A model generated the notes under the pieces. It ran no database searches. It was given only the letters and a program-made list of their open reading frames with translations, and had not been told where the DNA came from. From assembly GCA_943735955.1 (NCBI GenBank), contig OX030959.1:3673772-3737771 (forward strand): a DNA stretch of 64,000 nucleotides, given 5' to 3'. Below are positions 47,401 to 58,314 of this stretch, piece by piece. Position numbers and translations under genes: made by a program. Position 1 is the first letter of the stretch. Each line of letters opens with the position of its first letter. The stretch comes from Piscicola geometra. Taxonomy: Eukaryota; Annelida; Clitellata; Hirudinida; Piscicolidae.

Positions 47401-47709
47401 GTCCCGTCCAGCCTGCCCTCTATCATGCAAGCAGCCCAATGCCAAGACTCCAGAGGTCACAGAGCACAAGATTTCAAGAGATATTCGCCAGGTGGCGGTG
47501 ATCGAAGGAGCAGTTATGCTGGCGGTGATAGGAGGAGAAGCTATGGTGGTGGTGGTGGTGATAGTAATGATAGAGGAGACAGGCGCAATAGTTATGATAC
47601 TTTTGGGAGGGATGTTGACAGGGGGGGTGTGAGGGGGACAGGGAGGGGGAGGGACTCTTATAGGAACTTCACCCATGCCAGGAGTGCTTATGGATCGTTG
47701 CAGGATTGA
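41768..47709 (+). CDS. DDX21/DDX50-type DEAD-box RNA helicase with GUCT domain, 15 exons
   Basis: ATP-dependent RNA helicase. Exons: 41768-41980, 42098-42212, 42479-42582, 42805-42879, 43040-43157, 43633-43818, 44048-44196, 44533-44605, 44844-44971, 45183-45287, 45743-45862, 46072-46136, 46319-46472, 46939-47082, 47317-47709. Phases agree throughout, giving 713 residues. Motifs: ARTGSGKT (about 137), PTRELANQV (173), TPGRLID, DEVD (246-249), SAT (283), [10 protein letters not shown] (around 403) and [10 protein letters not shown] (429). DEVD in place of DEAD and the following GUCT domain (about 528-615, SLINQRL to [11 protein letters not shown]) point to the DDX21/DDX50 group. The C-terminal tail has GDRR(S/R/N)SY repeats rich in Gly and Arg. 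The N terminus ([17 protein letters not shown]) is basic and has no acidic residue for about 45 positions, as in mitochondrial presequences; known animal DDX21 is nucleolar with a Lys-rich N terminus. Confidence 0.93.
43262..43585. repeat. ATT/ATA-rich repeat in helicase intron 5
   Basis: TTATTATTATTAATATAAAT and TTATTATTATAAAT units in tandem with varied length (roughly 15-19 bp), covering most of the intron. Confidence 0.85.
44385..44478. repeat. (ACT)n trinucleotide repeat in helicase intron 7
   Basis: Close to 30 uninterrupted ACT triplets. Poly-Thr and poly-Ser frames across it are artefacts. Confidence 0.95.
46735..46935. repeat. CCCA-rich repeat in helicase intron 13
   Basis: CCACCCACTACTCACCCACC-type units leading into the acceptor of exon 14. 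The strongly pyrimidine-rich sequence may serve as the polypyrimidine tract. Confidence 0.85.
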
Positions 47710-48323
47710 GTGGCGAGGAGCTGGGGTGATGGCGAATTGGCAGTTCTTTGATGGAGTCGAATTCACGTTTTTACCTGTATAAGTCATAGGCGCTTCAATG
47801 ATTACCGTTTAAAAGAATTATATAAGGTGTTTATTATTTAGTATTTGTAGTTATTGTTTAAAAGTTAGCAGATTTTGTAGTCTTCAATCTTTCCATCGAG
47901 AGTTTTTATATTAAGTGGGATTTTTAAATAATTGTTTTTTATCTCATATAAATTAAATACATTTCTATAATATTACCATTTCCACTTTTAAAGAGAAAAA
48001 AAATGTAAAGTCTCGTTTAATCTTTTATTAAAATCATTTCCAAACGTGGTTATTCTAAAATAAGTTTTGATTAGTTTTGATTACTACTTTAATATGATTA
48101 TAGTCTAAAGTCTGTTAGAATCCTCAAGGTGGCTGTGTTATCAGCAATCATTCGCAATGTCTCCATCCCCCATCAAGTCACACCTTCGCATCTTTCTCAC
48201 AAAATAAACAACTGAGCAACGATTAAATACAATACAAAAACCCTACATACAAGCGCTACCTTCCACACACAACGCATCCATGCCACTCCTGCTGATAGCA
48301 CACGGGGCCAGTTAAGCATCCCT
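47710..48323. other. Convergent 3' flanks of the helicase and trefoil genes
   Basis: Presumed 3' UTRs of the plus-strand helicase gene and the minus-strand trefoil gene. AT-rich; no further ORF supported. Confidence 0.5.
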
Positions 48324-51300
48324 TTATTTGGTGTACTCTTTGCTCCAGGAAACACTTTTCCTCTTGGCGTGTTCAGACGCACTGATGGCCTCGACCCTGC
48401 TGCCAGCCTTCAAGTCGTCCTTCACCACAGCCAAGTACTTGCTATTCCCTTCCAGATACACCGACGGACCGTAGATCCTCCAGTTCTGCTCGGCGCCTTT
48501 CTCAGGCTTCGGATGCTCCAAGGTGATCTCTGAAGTGTAATTTTGTTTTTTAATACAAATTGTATTGAAACATGCTTTAATTTGCAGTTTTATCTGTTTA
48601 TAAGTTTTTGTTAATCGCTTTATTAATTTATTTCCAACCTTAAAACCATCATCGTCTTTCTTATTCTAAGGCCACAACTTACTCACTGCTATATATTTAT
48701 TTTTTCATCCCAACAACCACCATCATCATCATCTTCATCAGGTTCGGACCCCAAGCCCGCCAGGGTCGCAGCCCATGATCCTCATCATCATCATCATCAT
48801 CACCACCAGCGTCATCACCATTATCATCATTACCACCACCATCATCACCACCATCATCATCAACATGATCATCATCATCACCTCCACTCTTAGAGCTATC
48901 CAGCGCCAAATGATCAGTGCCCGCTCTCAGTAAACCTTCGCTCTCTTCGTAAAACAGCTGGTTGTAGTCGTCAGCCTTCTCCTGATGGCCAATGGTGGTT
49001 ATGATAATGATGCTGTAAATCTTTTTTTCAACATACAATAGGTTGTGAAAATGATTGCTGAAAATTAATCTCTTTTCATACAATAAGTTTTGGTAATGAT
49101 GCTATAAATCTTCAAGAATTCTTCAAAATTAATAGAGGAATAATGGAATTTGTAAATAACTCAATTAGAGTAAGAATATTAAAAACTTTATTAGTAAGGG
49201 AGACCGGAGCAAGATGAACTGGTTAACGACTTATGTCGTTTTATTATTTTATTTTTAATAATAACAAACTTTTTTTTCATGAACTGTTATATTTTTTGTT
49301 GTAATAAATATATCAACATTTACTTTTAAAAATAAATATAACTAAGGAATAATTTCATTTTTCTACAACCCTACTAAATTTTCATCTAGCCCCACTACCA
49401 GGGCAAGATGATAACACTAAAAAAAGTATAAAATTATAATTTTCTGAATATTTTAAATGGTTAAACAAATCATAACAACGTTCTTACATTTTTACTTGTT
49501 AAGAGCGTTGCAAATTGAAGTTAGTATAAAACAGTCGTGTTAAAGGTTATTACATGATTTGTGGAATACTACATTTTTGTCGGTTAATACATAGTGTCTC
49601 AGATTAGCCGACATTTTATCTAGATAAAAGAATCTTTCATACTTGCTTATAAAAAATGTATAACTAAAAAATAAACAAATTATGACAAAAACAACTCTTT
49701 TACTGCACGTTAAAATTAAAATTAATTTTCAGATCACTTGATAACATTTAGTTTACTTTTTTTTAAATATGTCTGTCAAAACTTTTGAAAGCCACAAACA
49801 CTTTCTGGCCTGAAGCGATCGCTAGGGCAGAAACCAGCTGACTTTTTTTGCTCCATTCTTTCATTGGGGTCTGTCTTAAGCAGTTCATAATTTTCCTATC
49901 TGATTTTAAATATAAACCTTGCTAAAACCTTGGTACCCCATATTACACGACTATCCTATAATACATGACTTTCCTCTAATTTATCTAAACGCGATGTCAT
50001 TTTATGATAATATTTCAATGAAATATTAAATTTCTTTATTCATTAATAATAATACTGTTGTTATTAATTCTATAAAATATTAAATTATTTAATTAAAAAA
50101 ATATAATTATTAATTGCTAAGAAAAGATTAATAATACTATTATTTTTATTATCATTGATACAACCGTCTTTGCTGCAAGCACGAGCCTAGTGCCAGGCAG
50201 TCTTCCATCTGCTTCAGTCGCCAGCACCAAGCCGTCAGTCGCTTTGAGACGGAAGAAAGACGCGTTGGTGCTGTTTGGTTTTGTTGGTTATGGTTGTGTC
50301 TGGTTTTGTTGGTTTTTTATGTTGGTTGTGTTGGAAACAGTTCATAAAATGTGCGGCTGTGCTTGTGTTGATTGTGTTAGTGGTTAAGGTTTGTTGAGCT
50401 ACAATTTTTGTGAAAGTTTCAGAATGTGTAGCTTTGCTTGCTTTGGTTGTCGTTGAGTTGGTTGTGGTTGTGTTAGTTGTGGTTGTAATGATTGAGGTTT
50501 GTGTTCGCTATTTTTGTTGAGCTACAATTGGATTAAAAGTTTATAGAATGTATGGTTGTGTTGGTTGTGTTGTTTGTGGTTATGTTGAGTTTGCTTGTTA
50601 ATGGGTTTTTTGTGGTTGTGTTGATTATGGGTGGTGTGCTGGTGGCTAGGGTTTTTGTTTGCTTTTTTTGTTAAGTTAAAACTTAAACAAGTCTCAAAGC
50701 ATCCTCAAGCCCCCACTCAACCACTCACGGGAGAAACAACCATCCAAAATCCTTCGAACATTCCTTGAGACACACCGGTGCTCCACTCTTTATCTCCTGG
50801 GCCCCAAGGTGTTTTCCGCTCTTCGCCTTTTGTCTTATCGTGCCCTGAGCCTTGTCTATCACCACCGCCTGCCGATCGTTCTTCTTCGGATCGTAGTCTT
50901 CGAGACTAAACGAGCCGTCTTCTGGTAGCGAGGAATTGTGGTGTGGTTTGATGCTATCAATCCGTTAAATGATTATTGAATGTAATTTACATAAAATCAT
51001 TTATCTGGCGAGAAATGGCTTGGTTTAATAAGTTTAAGGTCAGGGATATTTAACCATTAAAGGTCTTCTGACCTCTACAGTGGCTATCTTTAATGTAGTG
51101 TAGGACTACAATGTATGAAATTTAGATTATTAGATTTATTAGATTTATTTTGATATCGGTTGATAAGGTGGTTTGAAGTCATTAGTCAAAGTGATTTGTG
51201 TGAAAATAGTTTTGCTTAAACTTATCTGTCGATTATTAATCTAAAGGGTTAAATGTATATGGAAATGTTCTCAAACTAAACGGACTAAAATTCGCCTACC

Positions 51301-51778
51301 TGCAAAGGTGAGAACCTTGTCAGTGTCCTTGTTACGAAGGGTCGACGAAGACGGCTCGTAGTACCACCACTTCAATGATTCATCGGTTGTGTGTGTCTTA
51401 CATTCAATTCATGCTTTTACGGTTCGCCACTTTTATTTCGTAGTCATTTTGAAATTAGAACTTGTTTAATAACTTGTAAGACATCATTTTTTTATTCTAT
51501 TCTATTTAATTAGCTAGGAAATACAATTATAATTATATTTATAGACTATAAAATATTTTATAATTATAATTATATTTATATACTAAAAAATATATTATAA
51601 TTATAATTATAGAATATAAAGTATAATATAATTATAATGATTTTAAATTTATTATTCGCACCTGCTTGCCTCCCTCTTGAATAGGAGCAAGCACTGCCTT
51701 GCCATCACAAGGTTGTGGACAAATGCACAACTCGCTTCCCTTCGCCTTCAGCAACATGTACTTGCCCACAGGAAACAT
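48324..51778 (-). CDS. Beta-trefoil (ricin-B-lectin-like fold) protein, copy 1, complete
   Basis: Coding exons, 5' to 3' on the reverse strand: 51778-51662, 51396-51300, 50921-50729, 50270-50165, 48981-48882, 48529-48324. Phases agree and give 272 residues plus stop. The product has no signal peptide, so it is probably cytosolic. Recurring strand motifs suggest beta-trefoil repeats of the QxW lectin type: GKYMLLKAKGSELCI, SLKWWYYEPSSSTLRNKDTD then KVLTF, SFFRLKATDGLVLATEADGR, QLFYEESEGLLRAGTDHLAL, and QNWRIYGPSVYLEGNSKYLA. Sugar or actin binding is possible but cannot be read from the sequence. A non-coding first exon (about 52200-52176) lies 30 bp after a TATA box, and the ATG is near the start of exon 2 (51778). 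A partial tandem copy lies upstream at 54237-56203. The gene model is solid; the fold call is moderate. Confidence 0.8.
48720..48880. repeat. ATC/ACC trinucleotide repeat in trefoil intron 6
   Basis: CATCATCAT and CACCACCAT triplets directly after the donor of exon 6, containing a short non-repetitive stretch at 48740-48780. The Asp-rich frame is intronic. Confidence 0.75.
50275..50640. repeat. GTTGTG-rich low-complexity tract in trefoil copy 1 intron 4
   Basis: Degenerate GTTGTGTTGGTT repeats; a purer form (GTGTTGGTGGTG units) occupies the same intron position in copy 2 at 54345-54500. The tract was present before duplication and has since changed length in each copy. Confidence 0.75.
51500..51650. 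repeat. AT-rich tandem repeat in trefoil copy 1 intron 2
   Basis: Units of the type ATAATTATATTTATAGACTA and AAAATATATTATAATTATAA. The same repeat sits at 55430-55610 in copy 2 with a different unit order and number. Confidence 0.75.
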
Positions 51779-52175
51779 ATTCACTTGCAAGAGAAATAAA
51801 AGTTTTGAGAACGGTTAAAGTTTAATGGGTTGACCAACCAACTACTGAGCACTTTTGAATTCATGAGAAAGCCATATACAAACATTATTGACTGATTCAA
51901 GACGGATTTTCAAATGATTGTGCGAAGTTAGTGGAAAGTTATTGGAGAACGAATGAAGAGATGTACATTTGTATGTGGAAGAGTGAGGTTAGTATGAATG
52001 GTTTCCTAGAATAAGGCTTTTTAAAGATTTGTAAAGCTAATGCTGGAGTAGTTGGTAGGTTAAAAGCAAACTACAGATTGGAACTTTAAAGTTAGCAACG
52101 AAAAACCATTAGATAGGAGAGAGTATGAAGAAAATGAATAAAATAATTTAAAGCATATGAGCAAGAAGAACTTAC

Positions 52176-52231
52176 CTTTAGATGGATGGAGGTTCAAAAG
52201 TGTAACCTGCTAAGCCTCGACGCCTTATATA
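52176..52231 (-). promoter_or_regulatory. TATA box and non-coding first exon of trefoil copy 1
   Basis: On the reverse strand TATATAAGG lies at 52231-52223. About 30 bp later an ATG-free exon begins and ends in a GTAAGT donor at 52175. The same arrangement is kept in copy 2. TATA-driven, short-UTR genes of this kind are often strongly regulated. Confidence 0.7.
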
Positions 52232-52329
52232 CAGTTCCGGAAGTTTGTATGTTTGTGTTTATGTATGTGTGTATGTAGGTGTTTACGTTTATGTGTGTCT
52301 GTATGTGTGTGTGTGAATACCTGTAGGTG

Positions 52330-53186
52330 CCTGCGTAGCAGTGTCTGTTAAATTTGTTCTATCTTTTTATGTTCATACTTAGAGGATAAAAATATCATTG
52401 CTTTTGAACAATATAAATTCATTTGAATAATTATCAAGTTAAAGAGCGAAATTTTACCGAATCACAAAACCATGAAATTTTTTTAATTTTTAAAGTTATG
52501 CAATAAAGACCAAAAAATCTGCAGATAAAAATAGTATAAAATGTAATATCAAAGTATTGTCTGTGTGTGCGTTCTTTTAAAAATAAGAATACTTTTTACA
52601 AAAATAAGTCTGAAAGTATGAAAATGGTAAAAATATTGTTAAAAGAAAAAATCTTACTAGAAATTCTTAACGGATGTTATCAAGTAACATTGTTACCTAC
52701 ATGCAATTTGATTTTAAAAAATCAATTTTCGAATGATTTAAATCTTCCATTATCTTTTCATGAATTTGTTAAAATGCAGTTTATTTTATTTAATGTAAAA
52801 AAAGCAAAAAAACTAATAATGTAGAATAAGCTACAAAATTAATAACGCAAAAGAAGTATAAAAATGAGAAATAGAATATAATATTTTAAATTCCTACTGC
52901 TATTAAAAATTTAAAGTATGAAAAAATTAGTACACAATTAAACAAAGAACGCATGTACTGTTCGAACTATTAGGACTAAAAATGTTATGGGTTTTCATGC
53001 TTTAGGTCATTTGAGCATAAAAGCATAACATTTTAGGCTACCGCACTAAATATACACCCGTAATTACATGTTCTTGTCATGAACCAGATTCAAAAAGATA
53101 AAAAAGTAATTTTTTTTTTTAAAAGGAAACAACAAATTCATTTTGTTAAATTATATTTTATTTCATTATACTTATTTTAAACGTTT
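52330..53186. other. AT-rich spacer upstream of trefoil copy 1
   Basis: The left edge is the end of homology with the copy 2 flank. It contains an 85-codon AT-rich open frame (52567-52824) without domain features, and an imperfect palindrome at 52981-53032 (AATGTTATG ... CATAACATT). No gene supported. Confidence 0.5.
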
Positions 53187-53637
53187 GGACGAGTTAATCC
53201 AAGAAGTGAAGAATGGAACTCTAAAGAATTGCAACGAACTTCTCACACAAAACAAAGTCTTGAATCGACTAATCGCAGGTGATATTCTGGTCGCACCTGA
53301 CGTCCCTGAAGTGAGAAAAATGGTTTCCAAGATGAATGAAACCTTCCATAAACTCAATCTGATCAATCCACTTTTTTCGCTTCTCTACGACACGATGCCA
53401 CAACTCACTGACCTAGCCACCAAAAACTTCCTCTACCGAGTGCTGAGGGTTCTCAGTACTTTTTTTGGAGAAACTGCAAACGATGAAACTCTCAAGCATT
53501 TCAACAGTCTACTCATGAAACTGGAAAATAAATCAATAGCCGTTCAACACGAAATTGGAGTGATGCTGAAACCAAGCAAATGTGGTCGATTTTGATCGAC
53601 TTTGAGTGTTTGAGAATGAGACCACACTGATGAAATA
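53187..53637 (+). pseudogene. Fragment of the ABCA gene, inverted, almost identical
   Basis: About 450 bp match the ABCA gene at 20386-20841, in opposite orientation. By eye only about five bases differ in the first 395 bp; among them are one Arg-to-Lys (EVRNG to EVKNG) and one Leu-to-Pro change. Similarity then weakens and ends with GATGAAATA. It encodes the piece of the first extracellular loop from LDELIQEV to about DRF and breaks in a frameshift and stop. No promoter or further ABCA sequence is present, so it is a dead fragment. Its left edge has no poly(A) or target-site duplication that I can see. Confidence 0.95.
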
Positions 53638-53649
53638 AGTATGAAAGGA

Positions 53650-53730
53650 GGGAGGTCAGTGGGTCAGGAAGGAAGGTCAAGTGGTCAAGGATGGAGGCCT
53701 TGAGGAGGTCGATGAGTTTGGAGGCGTACA
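53650..53730 (-). pseudogene. Fragment of helicase exon 14, diverged
   Basis: The reverse strand reads [27 protein letters not shown], against [23 protein letters not shown] from exon 14 of the DDX21-like gene (about 46989-47052). Nucleotide similarity is clear at the [11 protein letters not shown] part and weaker after it, with a small duplication or insertion. It is inverted relative to its parent and starts within about 20 bp of the end of the ABCA fragment. Confidence 0.8.
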
Positions 53731-53845
53731 AGGATTGCTTCTTGTATCAAGTTAAAATTCGAAGAAAATAATATTATTGAAAAGTTAAGTTGTAAATGAG
53801 AGGGAAAAACAGTATCTAGATACGATTTTTTTCAAGTTTCGTAAC

Positions 53846-54095
53846 ATGCGAGGAAACACAAGATCCCTGCCGCAGAAAATAAGAAGCAAATCTGAAAAGC
53901 CCGCGCTGTCAACCCTCTTGGAGACGTCTCACTCATCCCTTGTCCCTCATGTTCCCGAACCTTCCGTGCCAGGATCGGCTTCGTCAGCCATCTGCGCACA
54001 CACAAAAAGGCAAGCCAACACCCCCGAATGACTTTAAAAGATTTTCGTCGACTCGTTCGAACAACACTCGTTTATGCCTTGTAAAAGAAATAATT
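53846..54095 (+). mobile_element. 3' end of a non-LTR retrotransposon with C-terminal C2H2 finger
   Basis: The frame through 53941-54083 reads CPSCSRTFRARIGFVSHLRT followed by HKK and ends at a TAA. A CX2C..HX3H finger with an ARIG(L/F)xSHxRTH core is typical of the extreme C terminus of many animal LINE reverse-transcriptase polyproteins. The frame breaks upstream (stop near 53893), so the copy is dead and 5'-truncated. The element's end joins directly to the start of homology with trefoil copy 1 intron sequence. Confidence 0.75.
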
Positions 54096-54236
54096 TATTA
54101 CATTTCTTTATTCATTAACAATAATACTGTTGTTATTAATTATATAAAATATTCAATTATTTAATTAAAATATTTGATTTTTAATGGCTAAGAATAAGAA
54201 TAATAATATTATTATTGTTATTATTATTGATACAAC

Positions 54237-55731
54237 TATCTTTGCTGCAAGCACGAGCCTAGTGCCAGGCAGTCTTCCATCTGCTTCAGTCGCCAGCACC
54301 AAGCCGTCAGTCGCTTTGAGACAGAAGAAAGACGCTTTGTCACTGTGTGGTTGTGTTGGTTGTCATTTTTTTGGTTGTTGTGTTGGTGGTTGTGTTGGTG
54401 GTGGTTGTGTTGGTGGTGGTTGTGTTGGTGGTGGTTGTGTTGGTGGTTGTTGTGTTGGTTTTGTTGATTGTGGTTGTGTTGGTTGTTGTTATTTTGGATT
54501 TGTGCTAGTGGCTAGGGTTTATGTTTGCTGTATTTTGTGATAAAACTTTGAAAAAGTTTATAGAATGTTAAGTAAAGAAAGAAATAAAAATTATTCGAAA
54601 TTGTAAACCAGCTAATCTATAAATAAAGCTTATCCAACATTTTTCACCCAACTAGACACACACTTCAAAACCTCTTCAACCCCCATCATAGCAAGCAGAG
54701 CAACCACTCAAACACTCACGCGACAAACAACCATCCAGAATCCTCCGCACACTCCTTGATACACACCGATGCTCCACTTCTCATCTCCTGCGCACCGAGG
54801 TGTTTCCCGCTCATCGCCTTTTGCTTAATGGTGCCCTCAGCCTTGTCTATCACCACCGCCTGATGGTAATTCCTCTTCGGGTCGTACTCTTCGAGACTTA
54901 TCGAGCCATCCTCTGGTGAAAGATTGTGTGGTTTATTAGGTTAAAGGGTGTTCCATCATTGAAGGTCTTTTCACCTATATTGCGACTTTATTTAAATTAA
55001 AAACTGGTATGCTATCAATGTGTGAAATGATTATTAGATTTCATTTGATGTGGGTTGATTTGCTGATTTGAAGTGAAACGTTCAGACTCGAGTTAGTCAA
55101 AGTGATTTGTGCGAAAATAGTTTTGTTTAAACTTATCTGTCGATTTTTAATCTAAAGGGTTAAATGTATATGGAAATTTTCTCAAACTAAACGGACTAAA
55201 ATTCGCCTACCTGCAAAGGTGAGAACCTTGTCAGTGTCTTTGTTACGAAGGGTCGACGATGATGGCTCGTAGTACCACCACTTCAAGGATTGATCGGTTG
55301 TGTGTGTCTTACATTCAATTCATGCTATTACGGTTCGCCACTTTTATTTCGTAGTCATTTTAAAATTAGAACTTGTTTAATATCTTGTAAGACATAACTT
55401 TTTTTATTCTATTCTATTTAATTAGCTAGGAAATACAATTATAATTATATTTATAGACTATAAAATATATTATAATTATATTCAAATACTATAAAATATA
55501 TTATAATTATATTCAAATACTAAAAAATATATTTTAATTATATTCAAATACTATAAAATATATAATAATTATAATTATATTTATATAATCTAAAAAATAA
55601 TCTAGTTATAATTATATTAATTTTATTATTCGCACCTGCTTGCCTCCCTCTTGAATAGGAGCAAGCACTGCCTTGCCATCACAAGGTTGTGGACAAATGC
55701 ACAACTCGCTTCCCTTCGCCTTCAGCAACAT
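54237..55731 (-). pseudogene. Beta-trefoil gene copy 2, 3'-truncated (exons 1-5 only)
   Basis: Tandem copy of the trefoil gene at 48324-52231. Retained coding exons, 5' to 3': 55731-55636 (within exon 2, acceptor at 55757), 55307-55211, 54912-54720, 54342-54237. All have the same lengths and phases as in copy 1 and no internal stop. Exon 4 has collected many replacements (for example DPKRNYHQAVVIDKAEGTI), yet the frame is kept, which suggests some selection. Two defects: the ATG used in copy 1 is missing (the sequence before VGKYM lacks it), so translation could start only at the Met of KYMLL, four codons and more later; and exons 6 and 7 are absent, homology ending at 54095. It could be a pseudogene, or an alternative 5' half that splices into copy 1 exon 6, whose acceptor has the matching phase 0. 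Confidence 0.75.
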
Positions 55732-56146
55732 GTACTTGCCCACGAGACAGTCACTCACTTGTAAAAAAAGAAAAGTTTGAGTTTTAAAATGGGTAAGAGT
55801 TGAGTGTTTTTTAATTTATGAAAAGCATTATATGAATATATTTGATTAATTGATTTATAGATTGATTGAAGAAGGCTTTTGAAATGGCTTATGCGAAGTT
55901 AGTGGAAAGTTGTTGGAGAACGAATGAAGAGATGTACATTTGTATGTGGAAGAGTGAGGGTAGTATGAATGGTTTCCTAGAATAAGGCTTTTTAAAGATT
56001 TGTAAAGCTAATGCTGGAGTAGTTGGTAGGTTAAAAGCAAACTACAGATTGGAACTTTAAAGTTAGCAACGAAAAACCATTAGATAGGAGAGAGTATGAA
56101 GAAAATGAATGAAATATTTTAATGCAAATGAGCAAGAAGAACTTAC

Positions 56147-56203
56147 TTTTAGATGAATCGATGTTCACGAAGTGTAACCTGCTAAGCCTCGACGCCTTAT
56201 ATA
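56147..56203 (-). promoter_or_regulatory. TATA box and non-coding first exon of trefoil copy 2
   Basis: TATATAAGG lies at 56203-56195 on the reverse strand, followed by a first exon almost identical to that of copy 1 and ending in a GTAAGT donor at 56146. The promoter was therefore duplicated together with the gene and is intact by eye. Confidence 0.65.
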
Positions 56204-56684
56204 CAGTTCCGGAAGTTTGTATGTTTGTGTGTATGTATGTGTGAATGTATGTAGGTGTGAATGTATTTGTGTAGGCTTTTGTTTGTCTGTATAAGAGGTC
56301 GGACTGGGACCATTTGTCATTTCCGGCCCCGTCCTGGTTCTGGAATTTTTCTCCTCCTTCTGTCCCATTCCCGATGGCCATCAGGTTTTTGATTCCCGCC
56401 CCATATTTTTAAACTTTGAAATAACTAACATGATATAGTAAAAATAAAGTAATATTAAACACTGAAGATTATTTTTTATTTAAAAAATAGTCAATCAATA
56501 AACAATCGATAAAACAATATGTTAATCAGTTAATCAAATATTATTGGAAAAACATCTAAGGTTCAGATAAAACGATTATCTAATATTTGCTATAAAAATA
56601 GAAATGATATCAGTAGCCAGTGAATTATCCAAGGTTTAAGCCGGATTTGTTGGGACTTTATGAGATGTCTTCAACGAGCTAGTC

Positions 56685-57060
56685 ATGGACGGTGATCCTG
56701 GGGAGGTCTAGGGGGCAAGATACCTCCACTTTTAAGTAGTGAGGGGGTTCGCCTTAATGTGGAACTCCACTTTTTTCAATAAAAAAGTTTTTAAACTTTT
56801 GTTTTGATGCGAATATAATCGTCAAACATGGCATAAAACAGAATGTTTATATCGTAATACATTGTGAGTATGTGTAGTAATAAAACTATGTCTAAAACTA
56901 AACTATTCTTTGTTTAATAAAATACTCTTATCAATAAACAAGTTAAAAACTATTTTTTCATGGGAGGAGGAGGGGCCTGGATCCCAAATCCCCACCAGAA
57001 TCGTCCATGCTGGGTAGGACCCCTTAAGATTTGCAGCAGATCGCCGCCCCTGGAGCTAGT
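56685..57060. repeat. Dispersed repeat with inverted partner
   Basis: CATGGACGGTGATCCTGGGG at 56686 and following reappears, degenerate and inverted, around 56960-57025 (reverse strand CATGGACGATTCTGGTGGGG), and again in direct orientation near 60788 (CATGGGTGACGATCCTGGGG, followed in both by a GAGGG(G/A) block). It is probably an old transposable-element family. Confidence 0.5.
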
Positions 57061-58314
57061 TACAGGCTTCATATCGTAGATTGTAAAAATAACACTGCAA
57101 AAAAAAAAAAATTAAAATTTTATCTCCAATAATGAATGTACTTTTATTTCAAACCACTCTTCAAGTTGTCACTTGAACACACCAGCGGAAAGGCGTTATC
57201 TCTCATCGATGATAAGAAATTAAAATACTAAATGTTATAGCTCGTGAGCTTGGTAATCTATTAATGAATGACTTTAGCAAATAGAGTAAGAAGTTTGAAA
57301 CTTAAATATTCGCAAGGGTATTTCGATTAATAAAAAGATCTTTTAAATGTATTATTTATGTCGTAATTTTTTATACTTTTTTTCATGCGTCAATATACAA
57401 TACAATACAACGACGAATATAATTAACGTGGCGTAAACCCGGACGAACTTCAAGACCACTTTGATTGTTCATTTCATGATGGATACAAAGACACTTGAAT
57501 GTCGTTTGTGGCTAGATGTAGGCATATTTGATGCAAATTTCTTTATTTACTTACAAAAAGACTTCCTTTTTGAATCCCACACTTCATATCGAGTAGAACT
57601 TTGTCGCGTATTCGAATTTTTTACATTTAGTTGATAAAACTTTAGAATTTAAAATAAATTTATTAAATTTAGAGCTAAGAATATAATGATATAAAGGCAT
57701 AATATACACTGAATATACTAAAAAAAACTTGTATCCACTCTAAAATTTTCGTATTCCATTCTTTAGATCAGTTATTAAAAAAATTTATATTCGTTTAGAT
57801 ATTTATATAGAATATTCGTATCGGATCAATTAGTTAATCCAGTATACAGAACAGCACTAATAGAAAGTATGATTTTCATGGCCAGAGATTCAAGGAAAAG
57901 TTCGAATAGTGTTTTTTCTTTTTAAACGAAAACAATTATTATACTATAATGAAAGTATTTTAGTAGAATAAAAATATGTAAAAAACGCATTGGTTTTATT
58001 TATTTCTTAGAATTTGTTAATTGAGCAAACACACCAGATTCCCAGGGCATCTTGACATTTGATAATAAAAATAGATTAATAACTGAAGTTAGTCTTTTAT
58101 TGTTTAATCGCCATTAGATAAAAGACAATATGAATTATTAAACTAATTTAATATCATTTCAAGTCTTGAACTTAAAGTCATCAAAAACGAAAATTTTCAA
58201 ATTCTAAATGTCAAATCTTTGTGTTACTTTGAAATTCCAAAGAAAGTAAACATACATTTGTTTCATGAAATCACTTTCCAATAGCTTTTCAAACTCCTCA
58301 AAGGATATACTGAC

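Noticed and set aside
53143..53595. A functional ABCA-related gene on the plus strand
   Set aside because: Only one internal piece of the extracellular loop is present; it ends in a frameshift and stop and has no NBD or membrane region.
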